A stretch of DNA of 64,000 bases from Hoeflea sp. (GCA_020637795.1 JACKJT010000002.1:186001-250000); one strand, 5' to 3'; numbered from the stretch's first letter, positions 1-8,974 are shown. Notes: generated by a model from the sequence alone, not told the origin. Made by a program: numbers and translations.

Positions 1-408
1 TCCGCCGGCCTCGTCCGCGTCATCTGCATCGGCGAGACCGAAGCCGAGCGCAAGTCCGGCAAGACGCTCGACGTCCTGGGCAGCCAGCTTGCAGGCTCCG
101 TGCCTGACGACGCCACCGCGGCCGACACCGTCATCGCCTATGAGCCGGTCTGGGCCATCGGCACCGGCCTGACGCCCACCGTCGCCGACGTCACGGAGGC
201 CCACGCCTTCATCCGCAAGGAGATGGAAGCCCGCTTTGCCGGCGAGGGAGCGCGCATGCGCCTTCTCTACGGTGGCTCGGTCAAGCCCGACAATGCCGCC
301 GAGCTGCTGGCCGTGCCCCATGTCGATGGCGCCCTGATTGGCGGCGCCAGCTTGAAAGCGGCCGACTTCCTCGCCATCTGTAAGGCTTGCCGTGGCCTTC
401 TGGGCTGA
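1..408 (+). CDS. tpiA: Triosephosphate isomerase, 3' part (5' end outside window)
   Basis: Interconverts glyceraldehyde-3-phosphate and dihydroxyacetone phosphate in glycolysis, in the cytosol. The open frame runs from base 1 without a start, so the N-terminal half of a ~255-residue enzyme lies outside; 135 residues are visible. The family signature AYEPVWAIGTG carries the catalytic glutamate, and the phosphate-binding end LLYGGSVKP followed by GALIGGASL is intact. A first in-frame ATG only occurs inside the gene, so it should not be taken as the start. secG follows after 130 bp on the same strand, a common alphaproteobacterial order (tpiA-secG-pyrG). Confidence 0.97.
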   Translation, partial: SAGLVRVICIGETEAERKSGKTLDVLGSQLAGSVPDDATAADTVIAYEPVWAIGTGLTPTVADVTEAHAFIRKEMEARFAGEGARMRLLYGGSVKPDNAAELLAVPHVDGALIGGASLKAADFLAICKACRGLLG

Positions 409-538
409 GCGCAGACCCGATTTGACCGCCTGACGGCGCTGGTTCCGTCCAGACGGGACTTGGAAAGCTGGCTGCCCTCGTGTAAAGAGCCGCCAAACCG
501 GACTGAGATTGCGCCCTTCAGGGGCAGGAAAGAACCCG

Positions 539-934
539 ATGCAAACCGTATTGATTGTCATTCATCTCATGATCGTGCTGGCGCTTGTCGGCATCGTGCT
601 GATTCAGCGCTCCGAAGGCGGGGGCCTTGGTATCGGCGGCGGTTCCGGCTTCATGTCGGCGCGCGGTGCGGCCAACGCGCTGACGCGCACCACCGGCATT
701 CTCGCCGCGGCCTTCTTCGTCACCTCGCTGGCGCTCGGCATTCTCGCCCGCTACAGCGAAAGCCCGACCGACATTCTCGACCGGATCCCGAGCCAGACGC
801 AAGGCACCGGCTCGGGCGTTCTCGATCAGCTCGGCGGCGCCGAGACACCTGCCTCCGCACCGGCAACCGATGCGGCTGGCGACATTCCGGCGGCGCCTGC
901 CGATTCCGGCTCGGACGTTCCGTCCGGTCAGTAA
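539..934 (+). CDS. secG: SecG subunit of the SecYEG protein translocase
   Basis: Small inner-membrane subunit that assists SecA-driven export through SecYEG. The 131-residue protein starts MQTVLIVIHL, has two membrane segments (about residues 3-22 and 52-74) joined by a glycine-rich loop with GGGLGIGGGSG, and ends in an Ala/Pro/Ser-rich cytoplasmic tail, as alphaproteobacterial SecG proteins do. The start at 539 is preferred over the in-frame ATG at 509 because AGGAAAG lies just upstream and the first membrane helix then begins at residue 3. A strong terminator follows at 952-986. Confidence 0.95.
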   Translation: MQTVLIVIHLMIVLALVGIVLIQRSEGGGLGIGGGSGFMSARGAANALTRTTGILAAAFFVTSLALGILARYSESPTDILDRIPSQTQGTGSGVLDQLGGAETPASAPATDAAGDIPAAPADSGSDVPSGQ

Positions 935-951
935 GGCCTGGAAACGCATTG

Positions 952-986
952 ACCGGCGGTTGGCGACAGGCCTCCGCCGGTTTTTT
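952..986 (+). terminator. Rho-independent terminator after secG
   Basis: Perfect 8-bp stem ACCGGCGG (952-959) with CCGCCGGT (974-981), 14-nt loop, followed directly by a run of six T. Lies 18 bp after the secG stop and separates tpiA-secG from pyrG. Confidence 0.9.
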
Positions 987-1088
987 CATGTGGTTTTGCG
1001 GGCCTTCGCCCTGTTATGCACCACTAATATGCGCCATCCGATTTTTGGGGTGGCGGAATCAGTTCTCTAAAGGTATCGGTTCAATCCC

Positions 1089-2726
1089 ATGGCGCGATAT
1101 GTTTTCATAACCGGCGGCGTGGTCTCCTCGCTTGGAAAAGGCATTGCCTCGGCCGCTCTTGGTGCGTTGCTGCAGGCCCGTGGGTATCGGGTGCGGCTGC
1201 GCAAGCTCGACCCCTATCTCAACGTCGATCCGGGCACGATGAGCCCGACCCAGCACGGGGAGGTGTTCGTCACCGACGACGGCGCCGAGACCGATCTCGA
1301 TCTCGGCCATTACGAGCGCTTCACCGGGCGTTCGGCGACCAGGACCGACAACATCACCACCGGTCGCATCTACAAGGACATTATCGACAAGGAACGCCGC
1401 GGCGACTACCTCGGCGCCACCGTCCAGGTCATTCCGCACGTCACCAATGAAATCAAGAACTTCGTGCTTGAAGGCAACGATGATTACGATTTCGTGCTGT
1501 GCGAGATCGGCGGCACCGTCGGCGATATCGAGGCGATGCCGTTCATCGAGGCGATCCGCCAGCTCGGCAACGACCTGCCGCGCGGCAATGCGGTCTATGT
1601 TCACCTCACGCTGATGCCGTGGATCGCCGCTGCCGGCGAGCTCAAGACCAAGCCGACCCAGCATTCGGTCAAGGAACTGCAGGCCATGGGGATTGCACCC
1701 GACATCCTGCTGGTCCGTGCCGACCGCGAGATCCCGGCCGAGGAGCGCCGCAAGCTCTCGCAGTTCTGCAATGTGCGGCCCTCCGCCGTCATCCAGGCGC
1801 TGGACGTGCCCTCGATCTATGACGTGCCGATCGCTTATCACAAGGAAGGCCTCGACACCGAGGTGCTGGCAGCCTTCGGCATCGACCCGGCGCCGGCGCC
1901 GCGCATGCAGGCTTGGGAAGAGGTCTCCGAGCGCATTCACAATCCGGAAGGCGAAGTCACCATCGCCATCGTTGGCAAGTACACCGGCCTGAAGGACGCC
2001 TACAAGTCTCTGATCGAGGCGCTCTATCACGGCGGCATCGCCAACCGGGTCAAGGTCAAGCTCGAATGGATCGAAAGCGAGATCTTCGAGAAGGAAGATC
2101 CGTCGCCCTGGCTCGAAAAGGTCAACGGCATCCTGGTCCCCGGCGGTTTTGGCGAACGCGGCGCGGAAGGCAAGATTGCGGCGGCGAAGTTCGCCCGTGA
2201 GCGCAAGGTTCCCTATTTCGGCATCTGCTACGGCATGCAGATGGCGGTTCTCGACGCCGCGCGCAACCTGGCCGGCATCGAGGATGCGATGTCATCGGAG
2301 TTCGACCGCAAGAACGGCACCCATGTTGTCGGCATCATGACCGAATGGCTCAAGGGAAACCAGCTGGAAAAGCGCGCCGCCAACGGCGATCTCGGCGGAA
2401 CCATGCGATTGGGCGCCTATCCGCACCCGCTCAAGTCCGGCACCCTGATCGCCGGCATCTACGGCTCCAACGAGGTCTCCGAGCGGCATCGTCACCGCTA
2501 CGAGGTCAACATCGCCTACAAGGAACAGCTCGAGGCCGCAGGCCTAGTGTTCTCGGGCGTGTCTCCCGATGGCCTGCTGCCCGAAACCATCGAGTATCCG
2601 GTGGATGTCCATCCCTGGTTCATCGGCGTGCAGTATCACCCCGAGCTCAAGTCACGCCCGCTCGAACCGCACCCGCTGTTCGCCAGCTTCATTGAAGCCG
2701 CGCTGGAACAGTCGCGGCTGGTCTAG
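1089..2726 (+). CDS. pyrG: CTP synthase
   Basis: Makes CTP from UTP, ATP and glutamine. The 545 residues match the usual family length. The N-terminal synthetase domain opens with YVFITGGVVSSLGKGIA (nucleotide-binding loop) and continues with LDPYLNVDPGTMSP. The C-terminal class I glutamine amidotransferase domain has the oxyanion strand VPGGFGERG, catalytic Cys380 in FGICYGMQ, and His517/Glu519 in QYHPEL. It is a single gene between two terminators. The interval 987-1088 is short and should hold its promoter. Confidence 0.98.
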   Translation: MARYVFITGGVVSSLGKGIASAALGALLQARGYRVRLRKLDPYLNVDPGTMSPTQHGEVFVTDDGAETDLDLGHYERFTGRSATRTDNITTGRIYKDIIDKERRGDYLGATVQVIPHVTNEIKNFVLEGNDDYDFVLCEIGGTVGDIEAMPFIEAIRQLGNDLPRGNAVYVHLTLMPWIAAAGELKTKPTQHSVKELQAMGIAPDILLVRADREIPAEERRKLSQFCNVRPSAVIQALDVPSIYDVPIAYHKEGLDTEVLAAFGIDPAPAPRMQAWEEVSERIHNPEGEVTIAIVGKYTGLKDAYKSLIEALYHGGIANRVKVKLEWIESEIFEKEDPSPWLEKVNGILVPGGFGERGAEGKIAAAKFARERKVPYFGICYGMQMAVLDAARNLAGIEDAMSSEFDRKNGTHVVGIMTEWLKGNQLEKRAANGDLGGTMRLGAYPHPLKSGTLIAGIYGSNEVSERHRHRYEVNIAYKEQLEAAGLVFSGVSPDGLLPETIEYPVDVHPWFIGVQYHPELKSRPLEPHPLFASFIEAALEQSRLV

Positions 2727-2795
2727 CAGTCCGGAGACAGCCGCTTCAGCTGCGGCATTCAGTCGGGAAAGTGCACCATATTTAATACCTTGAAG

Positions 2796-2829
2796 CGCGC
2801 CAGGTTCGATCGAGCCTGGCGCGTTTTTT
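2796..2829 (+). terminator. Rho-independent terminator after pyrG
   Basis: Perfect 9-bp stem CGCGCCAGG (2796-2804) / CCTGGCGCG (2815-2823) with further pairing toward a small loop, then six T (2824-2829). It sits between pyrG and the convergent gene ending at 2831. Confidence 0.93.
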
Positions 2830-2830
2830 A

Positions 2831-3208
2831 TCAGGCGGACTTGCCGATCCCGTTCCTGAAGACGGTGTAGAGAAACACCAGCATCGAGGCTGCCGTCAGC
2901 ATCGATCCTGCCGCCGCCATCCCGTGGCCGCCCTGTTTCAGCGCGATGACGATGCCCGGAACCATGACGATGACGCCGGCCGTCGCAATCAGCAGGTGGA
3001 TCTTCGCCAGGCCCGAGGCCGCCGCCGACGGCGTGACGGTGTAATAGAGGCCGAACAGCCCCATGGTCACCCAGCCGACCAGGTTGAGGTGGGCGTGCGC
3101 CCCCGCCAGTCCATGATCCTCCGATATCGACATCTGGATGCCCCAGAACATGCCGATCGTGACGCAGAGCACGCCTATGACAAAGAAATAGAATCCAATT
3201 CCGCGCAT
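2831..3208 (-). CDS. Small membrane protein resembling a fragment of heme-copper oxidase subunit I
   Basis: A 125-residue protein with about four hydrophobic helices. Residues 38-48 read HAHLNLVGWVT, followed by GLFGLYYTV; such His-x-His-Leu-Asn-Leu-x-Gly helices occur in the catalytic subunit of cbb3-type/heme-copper oxidases and in short stand-alone proteins often annotated as cytochrome c oxidase-like. His38, His40 and His71 lie in or beside helices and could bind heme or metal; that is inference. The start MRGIGFYFF at 3208 is chosen because a GGGGGGAA ribosome site precedes it; a longer upstream frame (to 3391) lacks family-like sequence. No oxidase subunits are nearby, so the function is unknown. 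Confidence 0.75.
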   Translation of the reverse strand: MRGIGFYFFVIGVLCVTIGMFWGIQMSISEDHGLAGAHAHLNLVGWVTMGLFGLYYTVTPSAAASGLAKIHLLIATAGVIVMVPGIVIALKQGGHGMAAAGSMLTAASMLVFLYTVFRNGIGKSA

Positions 3209-3371
3209 TGATATTCCCCCCGTTGGTTGCGTCCGGTTGAGGCGCTGCCGGCAATGGCCGCGAAACAACCGGCGCCGCAATGTGCGACAATTTGGCGCAA
3301 CATGACAGGAACCGGAGGTTGTCCGAATTGTAAAGCGCTGCATCTGCGGGATGTTCGCAGCTTTCGGGCGC

Positions 3372-4079
3372 TCATGCCAGCCAGCCGCCAAGCCAGCTGC
3401 TCGCGATCACCGCAACCGGCACCGGAGCGACCCCAAGCGCCATGCCGAGAAGGAACTGGGGATACGACATCAGCTTGCTCATGCCGGTGACCAGCGCAAT
3501 GCCACCGCCGCCGCCGAGCAGCGTGTTCCCCGGCAGGTTGACCAGCGCGATGAGCGTGAGCATCCGGTGATTGACCAGCCAGGGCTTGAGCCAGCGCGGC
3601 GCATGCTGCGTCAGGTAGCGGTCGCGGCCGCGCGGCCCGAGCCGGGCGAAGGCCTCGATCAGCACCGCCACCCGCTCGAGACCGTGACGCCTGAGCCATC
3701 CCGCCAGCCTGTGTTCGGGAACCAGCCGCCCCAGCGAGAACGACAGTGTCAGCGCCGCGATCGTCGACAGATAGACGATCACCGCGACCTTGGCGCCAAA
3801 CACCATCAGCAGCGCCACACCGATTTCCGTGCCCGGAACGAACGGAATGGCCGTCAGTACGATGTAGGCCAGCAGAACGGCCGCGATCCCTCCGAGAAAG
3901 GGCATGCCGCCATCGGCAAGGCTGGAGACCTGCAGACGGTCCTCGATCGCCATCCCGGCCCAGCGCCCGCCGGCGATCAGGCCGGCATAGAAAACCACCA
4001 GCAGGACGATCCGGATCCATCGGCGTGTTCTGTTCGGCGGCGCCGTAAATTCGGGTTTCTCGGCTTGGCATCTTTGCAT
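3372..4079 (-). CDS. VTT/TVP38-type integral membrane protein
   Basis: A 235-residue protein with around five or six hydrophobic segments. The centre, with IPFVPGTEIGVALL followed by a helix and LSFSLGRL, and the later NLPGNTLLGGGGGIAL resemble the SNARE-associated/VTT (DedA, TVP38) fold, where a proline-glycine re-entrant loop precedes each long helix. The family is thought to move lipids or ions; the substrate here is unknown. It lies 1 bp downstream of the methyltransferase stop on the same strand, so the two genes are probably translated from one message. The start at 4079 gives a short charged N-terminus before the first helix. Confidence 0.75.
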   Translation of the reverse strand: MQRCQAEKPEFTAPPNRTRRWIRIVLLVVFYAGLIAGGRWAGMAIEDRLQVSSLADGGMPFLGGIAAVLLAYIVLTAIPFVPGTEIGVALLMVFGAKVAVIVYLSTIAALTLSFSLGRLVPEHRLAGWLRRHGLERVAVLIEAFARLGPRGRDRYLTQHAPRWLKPWLVNHRMLTLIALVNLPGNTLLGGGGGIALVTGMSKLMSYPQFLLGMALGVAPVPVAVIASSWLGGWLA

Positions 4080-4080
4080 G

Positions 4081-4938
4081 TCATCGGGTTCCCGTGACCA
4101 GCAGCAGCTCGTTGGGGCCGGCCCAGCCGGTTGCCGTGTTAAAGCTCGCCAGCCGCTGTTCCATTTCGGCCCAGGCCTCTTGTTGCGCAGCGGTATCGAG
4201 ATGCGCCAGCATCGCGATCACTGGAGCTCCCGATTCCCGCACAAAATCAATGTAGTGGCGGGCGGAAGCAAGCATGAAGGGCGCGCTCAGAGTGGTTGAG
4301 ACCGTCGCGCTGAACCCGGCTTGCCCGAACATCGCCTCGAGTTCGCCTGCGCGGCCCAAGCTTAACAGACTACCCGGCCTGAAGGGATCCATGCCGGTCA
4401 GTTTGCCATGCTTGGCGGCGGTCGATGCCATGATGCCGAGACAGGGGTTGTTTTCCGGTGTCGAGAACACCAGCACGCTGACCTTTCCGCCCGGCCGGAC
4501 TACCCTGTGCATCTCGGCCAACCCCCGCGCGGGATCCGGAAACAGCATCAGTCCCAGCCGGCAGACGACGGCGTCGAAACTGGCGTCCGCCAGGGGCAGG
4601 TCCTGGCCGTCGCAGAGCAAGGTTTCAATGTTTCCGTATCCGGATTCCATGGCGCGGGCTCGCGCGTAGCCGAAGCTCCCTTCGGACAGGTCGGTGGCCA
4701 GCACCGATCCGCCGGTTCCCACCCTGGCCGCGACATCGAGCGTCTGGTCGCCGGCGCCGGCCGCGACATCGAGCACCCGCATGCCCGCGCCGATTTCCGC
4801 CGAGAGCAGCATCAGATCGGTGGAGGCGCGCAACCAGGCCCGGATCGCCCCGGTATGGGCATTCCAGCCGCTGGCGGCCCGGTCCCAGGGGGTGAGATCT
4901 GCGTGGCGCGTGCCGCCGGTTTCGCTCAGGTCAGACAT
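4081..4938 (-). CDS. Class I SAM-dependent methyltransferase
   Basis: A 285-residue cytosolic enzyme of the Methyltransf_11/25 type. Motif I VLDVAAGAGDQT binds S-adenosylmethionine; the acidic motif II region reads LATDLSEGS; motif IV is FDAVVCRLGLMLFPDP; and the post-motif GLAEMHRVVRPGGKVSV is typical of small-molecule or lipid/quinone methyltransferases. The substrate cannot be told. It is divergent from a LysR regulator (168 bp apart), the usual layout for an LTTR and its target, and is followed at once by the VTT membrane protein gene. Confidence 0.85.
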   Translation of the reverse strand: MSDLSETGGTRHADLTPWDRAASGWNAHTGAIRAWLRASTDLMLLSAEIGAGMRVLDVAAGAGDQTLDVAARVGTGGSVLATDLSEGSFGYARARAMESGYGNIETLLCDGQDLPLADASFDAVVCRLGLMLFPDPARGLAEMHRVVRPGGKVSVLVFSTPENNPCLGIMASTAAKHGKLTGMDPFRPGSLLSLGRAGELEAMFGQAGFSATVSTTLSAPFMLASARHYIDFVRESGAPVIAMLAHLDTAAQQEAWAEMEQRLASFNTATGWAGPNELLLVTGTR

Positions 4939-5058
4939 CGGATGATCCTCCGTAGGGTTGCCGGTGGAAGCGGGGCCCGCCCCGATTGCCGGTTAGCAAA
5001 GGGTAGGGGCAGAGCTGGTCCGGCGGCAGCAGTATTTTTGGACGGGAGATCGTCAAAT

Positions 5059-5075
5059 GTGCATAGCTGGTGCAC
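5059..5075. promoter_or_regulatory. Inverted repeat GTGCA-N7-TGCAC, possible LysR operator
   Basis: Perfect 5-bp arms spaced by 7 bases, 31 bp before the LysR start and in the intergenic region shared with the divergent methyltransferase. Size and place fit an LTTR recognition site, but the assignment is inference. Confidence 0.45.
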
Positions 5076-5106
5076 GGCGCCTCCGGGTGGCCGGGAGGAT
5101 CGCGCC

Positions 5107-6000
5107 ATGATCGACTGGAATGACCTGCGTTATTTTCTCGCCGTCGCCCGGCAGGGCAGCACGCTGGCCGCGTCGCGGGCGCTCAACAAGAGCCAGTCGA
5201 CCGTCCACCGCCGACTGGGTGAACTGGAAACAGCGCTGGGGCGTCCGCTGGTCAAGCGCCATCCGACCGGCTACCGCCTGACGCCGTTCGGTCTCACCAT
5301 GCTGCCCTATGCCGAGGAGGTAGAACGCGCCGTCGGCCTGTTCGAGCAGCACCAGGCAGCAATCGAGCGCGGCGAGGTCGGCGTTCTCCGGCTCACCTGC
5401 CCGGAGCCGATCATGGCGCGGCTGTCGAAATCCGGTTTCGTCGACCGGTTTCATCGCCGTCATCCCGAATTGCGCATCGAGTTCGTGATGAGCGACCTCT
5501 ATGTCGATCTGGCAAGGGGCGAGGCCGATGTGGCGCTGCGCTCGGGCGACACCGATGACGGCGTTCTGGTTGGCCGCAAGGTCGCCGATTCGCTGTGGGC
5601 TGTTTATGCCGCGAAGGCCTTCATCAAGCAGCACGGCAGGCCAGAAAGCGAAAACGATCTGGGTGCATTTCCCATAGCGGCGCTGGACCTCTCGATGACC
5701 GCTCACCGGCTGTCGCAATGGCTGGCGGAAGCCGTGCCGCACGCCAGCATCGCCTCGCGCAGCAATTCCATTCTCGGGCTGGTGGCGGCGGTCAGGTCCG
5801 GCCTTGGCCTCGGCGCCTTGCCGATGGCGCTGGGCGATGCCGAACCCGACCTTGTCAGGCTGTTCGGCCCGGTCGACGGACTGAGCCGCGCCTGGCGCAT
5901 TCTCGCCCATCCCGATGCCCGCTCGACCCCGAGGGTGTCGGCCTTCTTCGATTTTGTCACCGGGGAATCCGCCGCGCTCAAGTCGATCTTGACTGGCTAG
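5107..6000 (+). CDS. LysR-family transcriptional regulator
   Basis: A 297-residue DNA-binding regulator. The winged helix-turn-helix covers about residues 5-62 (LRYFLAVARQGSTLAASRAL, then SQSTVHRRLGELE), followed by the LysR substrate-binding domain ending in LGLGALPMALGD. The HTH with QSTVHRRLGELE is the subtype often seen in short-effector LTTRs. ATG 5107 is chosen over far upstream starts because GGGAGGA precedes it and the HTH then sits at the N-terminus. It faces the methyltransferase gene, its most likely target; the ligand is unknown. Confidence 0.93.
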   Translation: MIDWNDLRYFLAVARQGSTLAASRALNKSQSTVHRRLGELETALGRPLVKRHPTGYRLTPFGLTMLPYAEEVERAVGLFEQHQAAIERGEVGVLRLTCPEPIMARLSKSGFVDRFHRRHPELRIEFVMSDLYVDLARGEADVALRSGDTDDGVLVGRKVADSLWAVYAAKAFIKQHGRPESENDLGAFPIAALDLSMTAHRLSQWLAEAVPHASIASRSNSILGLVAAVRSGLGLGALPMALGDAEPDLVRLFGPVDGLSRAWRILAHPDARSTPRVSAFFDFVTGESAALKSILTG

Positions 6001-6124
6001 GCGGTGGGCCTGCAAAGCAATTGCCGTCGCCGGAGGATCGGGTTAGCCTGCGATTCCAAAGCTCTGGCCGGCCCGGGGTGCCACGGTTCGCAAAGTCAAC
6101 AGCCACAGGGTCAGGAACAACGCC

Positions 6125-7567
6125 ATGCGGTATGCCAGCCTTCCGAGCCGAACCCTTGTGCACTTGGCCATGCTCGTTGTCACCCTCGGGTTTTCGGCCG
6201 CGGTGGCCCGGGCACAGGAAACGGTTGCGCCCGCCGGTCCGACCATCGAGATCGGCGAGGGGGTCATCTCCGACACCGAGATCCGCAGCCGCATCCAGAC
6301 CATCTTCCGGGAGATCGAGGGACTGAACCGGATTTTCGTGTCGGTCAGTTCCGGGGTGGTCACGCTCAGCGGCCAGGTCGAGGAGGCGGTTCTCGCCCAG
6401 AAGGCCGAGGATCTGGTCAGCCGCGTCTCGGGCGTTGTCGCCATTGAGAACCGGCTGACCGAGCAGACTGCGGTGACGGAACGGCTCAAGCCGGTCATCG
6501 GCCGTTTCGAGACCCGGCTGCAGCAAAGCCTCGATTATCTGCCGCTGGTGCTTGTCGCGGGCCTTGTCTGGGTGCTCATCGGTCTGCTCGGCTGGTTCAT
6601 CACCACGCGCAACCAGCCCTGGAATTGGCTCACCCCCAACGCCTTCATCGCCGATCTCGTGCGCCAGACCGTCTGGCTGGCGTTCCTGATGCTTGGCGCC
6701 GTGGTGGCGCTCGACATTCTCGGCGCCACGGCCGTACTTGGCACCATTCTCGGCGCCGTCGGCATCATCGGCCTGGCCATCGGTTTCGCCGTCAAGGACA
6801 CGGTAGAAAATTACATCGCATCGATCCTGCTTTCTATCCGGCAGCCATTTCAGCCGCGGGATTTCATCGCGCTCGAGGGCATGCAGGGCTTCGTCATCCG
6901 GCTTACATCGCGTGCCACCATCCTGATGGACATCGACGGCAACCACATCCGCATCCCCAACTCGACCGTGTTCAAGGCCACCATCGTCAACTACACCCGC
7001 AACCCCGAGCGCCGTTTCTCGTTCGAACTCGGCATCGACGCCGACAGCCAGCTGCACGAGGCGCTGGGAATCTGTCACCAGACGCTCGATGGTCTTGATT
7101 TTGTTCTGAATAATCCGGAGCCTGGCGCCTGGATCGAGCAGGTTGGCGATTCCAATGTCCTCATCGGCGTTTCCGGCTGGATCAACCAGGCGGAGACCGA
7201 TTTCGTCAAGGCCCGCTCCGAGGCGATCCGCACCGTCAAGACCGCGCTGGAAACCGCCGGCTTCGCGCTGCCCGAGCCGATCTACCGTCTGCGCTTCGAT
7301 AACGGCGTCCCGGTTCCGGCCACCGAGCAGCCGAAGCAGAAGTCCGGATCCAGGCCCGCTGCCGGCCAGAAACCAACTGCAACGGTCAAACCCGTTCCCG
7401 CCACTCAACCCGCGGCAACCGAAACGCCTGCCACCGACCAGGTCACTGACACCGGCGTCGACGAGGCTGTGCTGAAAAAGGTCGATGACGAACGCCAGCA
7501 GGAGTCGGGCAAGGACCTGCTGTCGGGCAACGGCGAGGACGAACTCGGAGCGCGCCCGCCTGCCTGA
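6125..7567 (+). CDS. BON-domain mechanosensitive channel of the MscS family
   Basis: An inner-membrane channel that probably opens on membrane tension. Order of parts over 480 residues: signal peptide (1-30, cut near VARAQ), periplasmic BON domain (about 50-113, with FVSVSSGVVTLSGQVEE), membrane helices near 138-162, 178-200 and 205-225, the last being the pore-lining TM3 (GAVGIIGLAIGFAVKDTVEN), then the MscS beta domain (RDFIALEGMQGFVIRLTSR, HIRIPNSTVF) and a C-terminal alpha/beta domain. The last ~90 residues are a Pro/Ala/Thr-rich tail. BON domains bind membranes, so the fusion may sense the envelope. It stands alone, 124 bp after the LysR gene. Confidence 0.93.
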   Translation: MRYASLPSRTLVHLAMLVVTLGFSAAVARAQETVAPAGPTIEIGEGVISDTEIRSRIQTIFREIEGLNRIFVSVSSGVVTLSGQVEEAVLAQKAEDLVSRVSGVVAIENRLTEQTAVTERLKPVIGRFETRLQQSLDYLPLVLVAGLVWVLIGLLGWFITTRNQPWNWLTPNAFIADLVRQTVWLAFLMLGAVVALDILGATAVLGTILGAVGIIGLAIGFAVKDTVENYIASILLSIRQPFQPRDFIALEGMQGFVIRLTSRATILMDIDGNHIRIPNSTVFKATIVNYTRNPERRFSFELGIDADSQLHEALGICHQTLDGLDFVLNNPEPGAWIEQVGDSNVLIGVSGWINQAETDFVKARSEAIRTVKTALETAGFALPEPIYRLRFDNGVPVPATEQPKQKSGSRPAAGQKPTATVKPVPATQPAATETPATDQVTDTGVDEAVLKKVDDERQQESGKDLLSGNGEDELGARPPA

Positions 7568-8551
7568 GGCGCGACGATGGTCCGGCAGCCCGGCGGCAAT
7601 ATCGGGATTTACAGGACGGCCGGCGTGTTCTCGCGGCAGCTGCGTGACGTCAATCTACAGCCCGACCCCGTTCTATAGATAACGGCAGTCGCGTCCCGGG
7701 CCGCTTTTGGCAGAAGCGCGCGGCTGCGTCCAGTGCCGGCGGCAGCGCCGAACCATGCTTTGCGCGACCAGGGCAAGCCCGTGCACGATCGGTTGCCGCG
7801 CGTCCAATGCTTTCAATGCCTTGTCCGGCCCGCTCTGCCACTTCTTCCACACCCTTGGAACCTCGTGCCACACTTGCCGTACTCCCGCCGCCGGATGGAT
7901 CGCCAACGTGTCGGTCCAGGCGGGAGGAATGCCTCCGGGCGCTTGCCATAACGTGCGGCACGACGATGGAGGAGGCGGTGCACCGGCATTGCTCAGCTGG
8001 CAGATTTCTCGTCCCTCCCGGGCGGGCGCCTGACCAGCCACCGGAGAAATCCTTGACCCTTGTGCCGGCCAGCGCCGGCCGGCAGCCGGGCGGGGGTGGA
8101 AACGGGCCTGTGGCGGGCCGTCTTGCGGATACGGGGAAGGGCGTGGCGTTCAAGCTTCGCTCTGGCGCTCCCGGATCGTCAACGCAAGGCCAAGCCCGTG
8201 TCGGAGAATGCCGCAAGCCGATTTCAGCCGCCCATGTCCGGGTGGCGGGAAACGGTACGCCACCGCCTGTCGGATGCGGACACCATCCGGCGAAACTCGG
8301 GCCCGCGCGCGGATTGCGCCACCCAACTCATTCCATCTTCCGAACGGCACAGCCTGCGCGCGGCCCTCCGGAGACTTTGCCTGCCCTCACATCCCGGCGC
8401 TCTGCCGCGCGGGCGCGCTGCCCCATGCGCCCTTGCCGCGAAACCGCAAATCTGAGACACTCTTGTCGTGCAGCATTCCGGCCCTTTCCGCACCGTGTTC
8501 CGCGATGTGCAGCCGCGCCGGACCGGAACCGCGCCCCTGGAGGATCAGACG
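7568..8551. other. About 1 kb with no convincing gene
   Basis: All six frames hold only Arg/Pro/Ser/Cys-rich frames with no recognisable domain. The least implausible is a minus-strand frame at 7673-8041, with a stretch reading VWHEVPRVWKKWQ, but it has no known relative that I recognise and no good ribosome site. A small inverted repeat CCGTT-N8-AACGG lies at 7668-7685. The stretch could be a decayed gene, a structured RNA or untranslated sequence. Confidence 0.5.
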
Positions 8552-8974
8552 ATGCCTGTTCGCGCTCATCTCGGAAAACCCGTTGCCACTGCCGCCCTCG
8601 CATTGGCCCTTGCATCGATGGTCGCCGGCCCCGCCCGGGCCACCGTATCGATTTCCTGCTCCGACATGAAGTTCGATTCGAGCATCGACATCGTTCTTGG
8701 CGCCGGCCCGGTGCCGAACGTGTTTTCCGTCTCGCTGTCGGTCGGCGGCCGCGACTTCACCACCGCGCCCGGTCTGCCCGGTGAACCGGTCACCATCGCC
8801 CAGGCCTTTGACGATGGCGAGGTCTTCCGCATCGATCTGGTCGATCCCCAGGCGACGAAACGCGTCGCGGCAATCCGGCTGCTGCGTGCCGATCACGACA
8901 CCGCGCCCGTCCAGATCGGCTTTCTGCAGATCGAGGATGAGCCGCCGATCGGGATATCCTGCGTAGGCCCCTGA
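8552..8974 (+). CDS. Putative secreted protein, unknown function
   Basis: A 140-residue protein with a clear Sec signal peptide (charged start MPVRAHLGKP, hydrophobic core ATAALALALASMVAG, cut after ARA). The mature part is acidic and looks beta-rich, with one Cys near each end (SISCSD and ISCVGP) that could form a disulfide in the periplasm. No domain is recognised. ATG 8552 is chosen because GGAGGATC precedes it at 8539-8546 and the signal peptide then begins directly; an in-frame ATG at 8468 would put 28 unlikely residues in front. It is convergent with the D,D-carboxypeptidase gene. Confidence 0.7.
   Translation: MPVRAHLGKPVATAALALALASMVAGPARATVSISCSDMKFDSSIDIVLGAGPVPNVFSVSLSVGGRDFTTAPGLPGEPVTIAQAFDDGEVFRIDLVDPQATKRVAAIRLLRADHDTAPVQIGFLQIEDEPPIGISCVGP

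Noticed and set aside
4408..5106. N-terminal extension of the LysR frame
   Set aside because: It overlaps the methyltransferase on the other strand; the HTH begins at 5107 as in the family.
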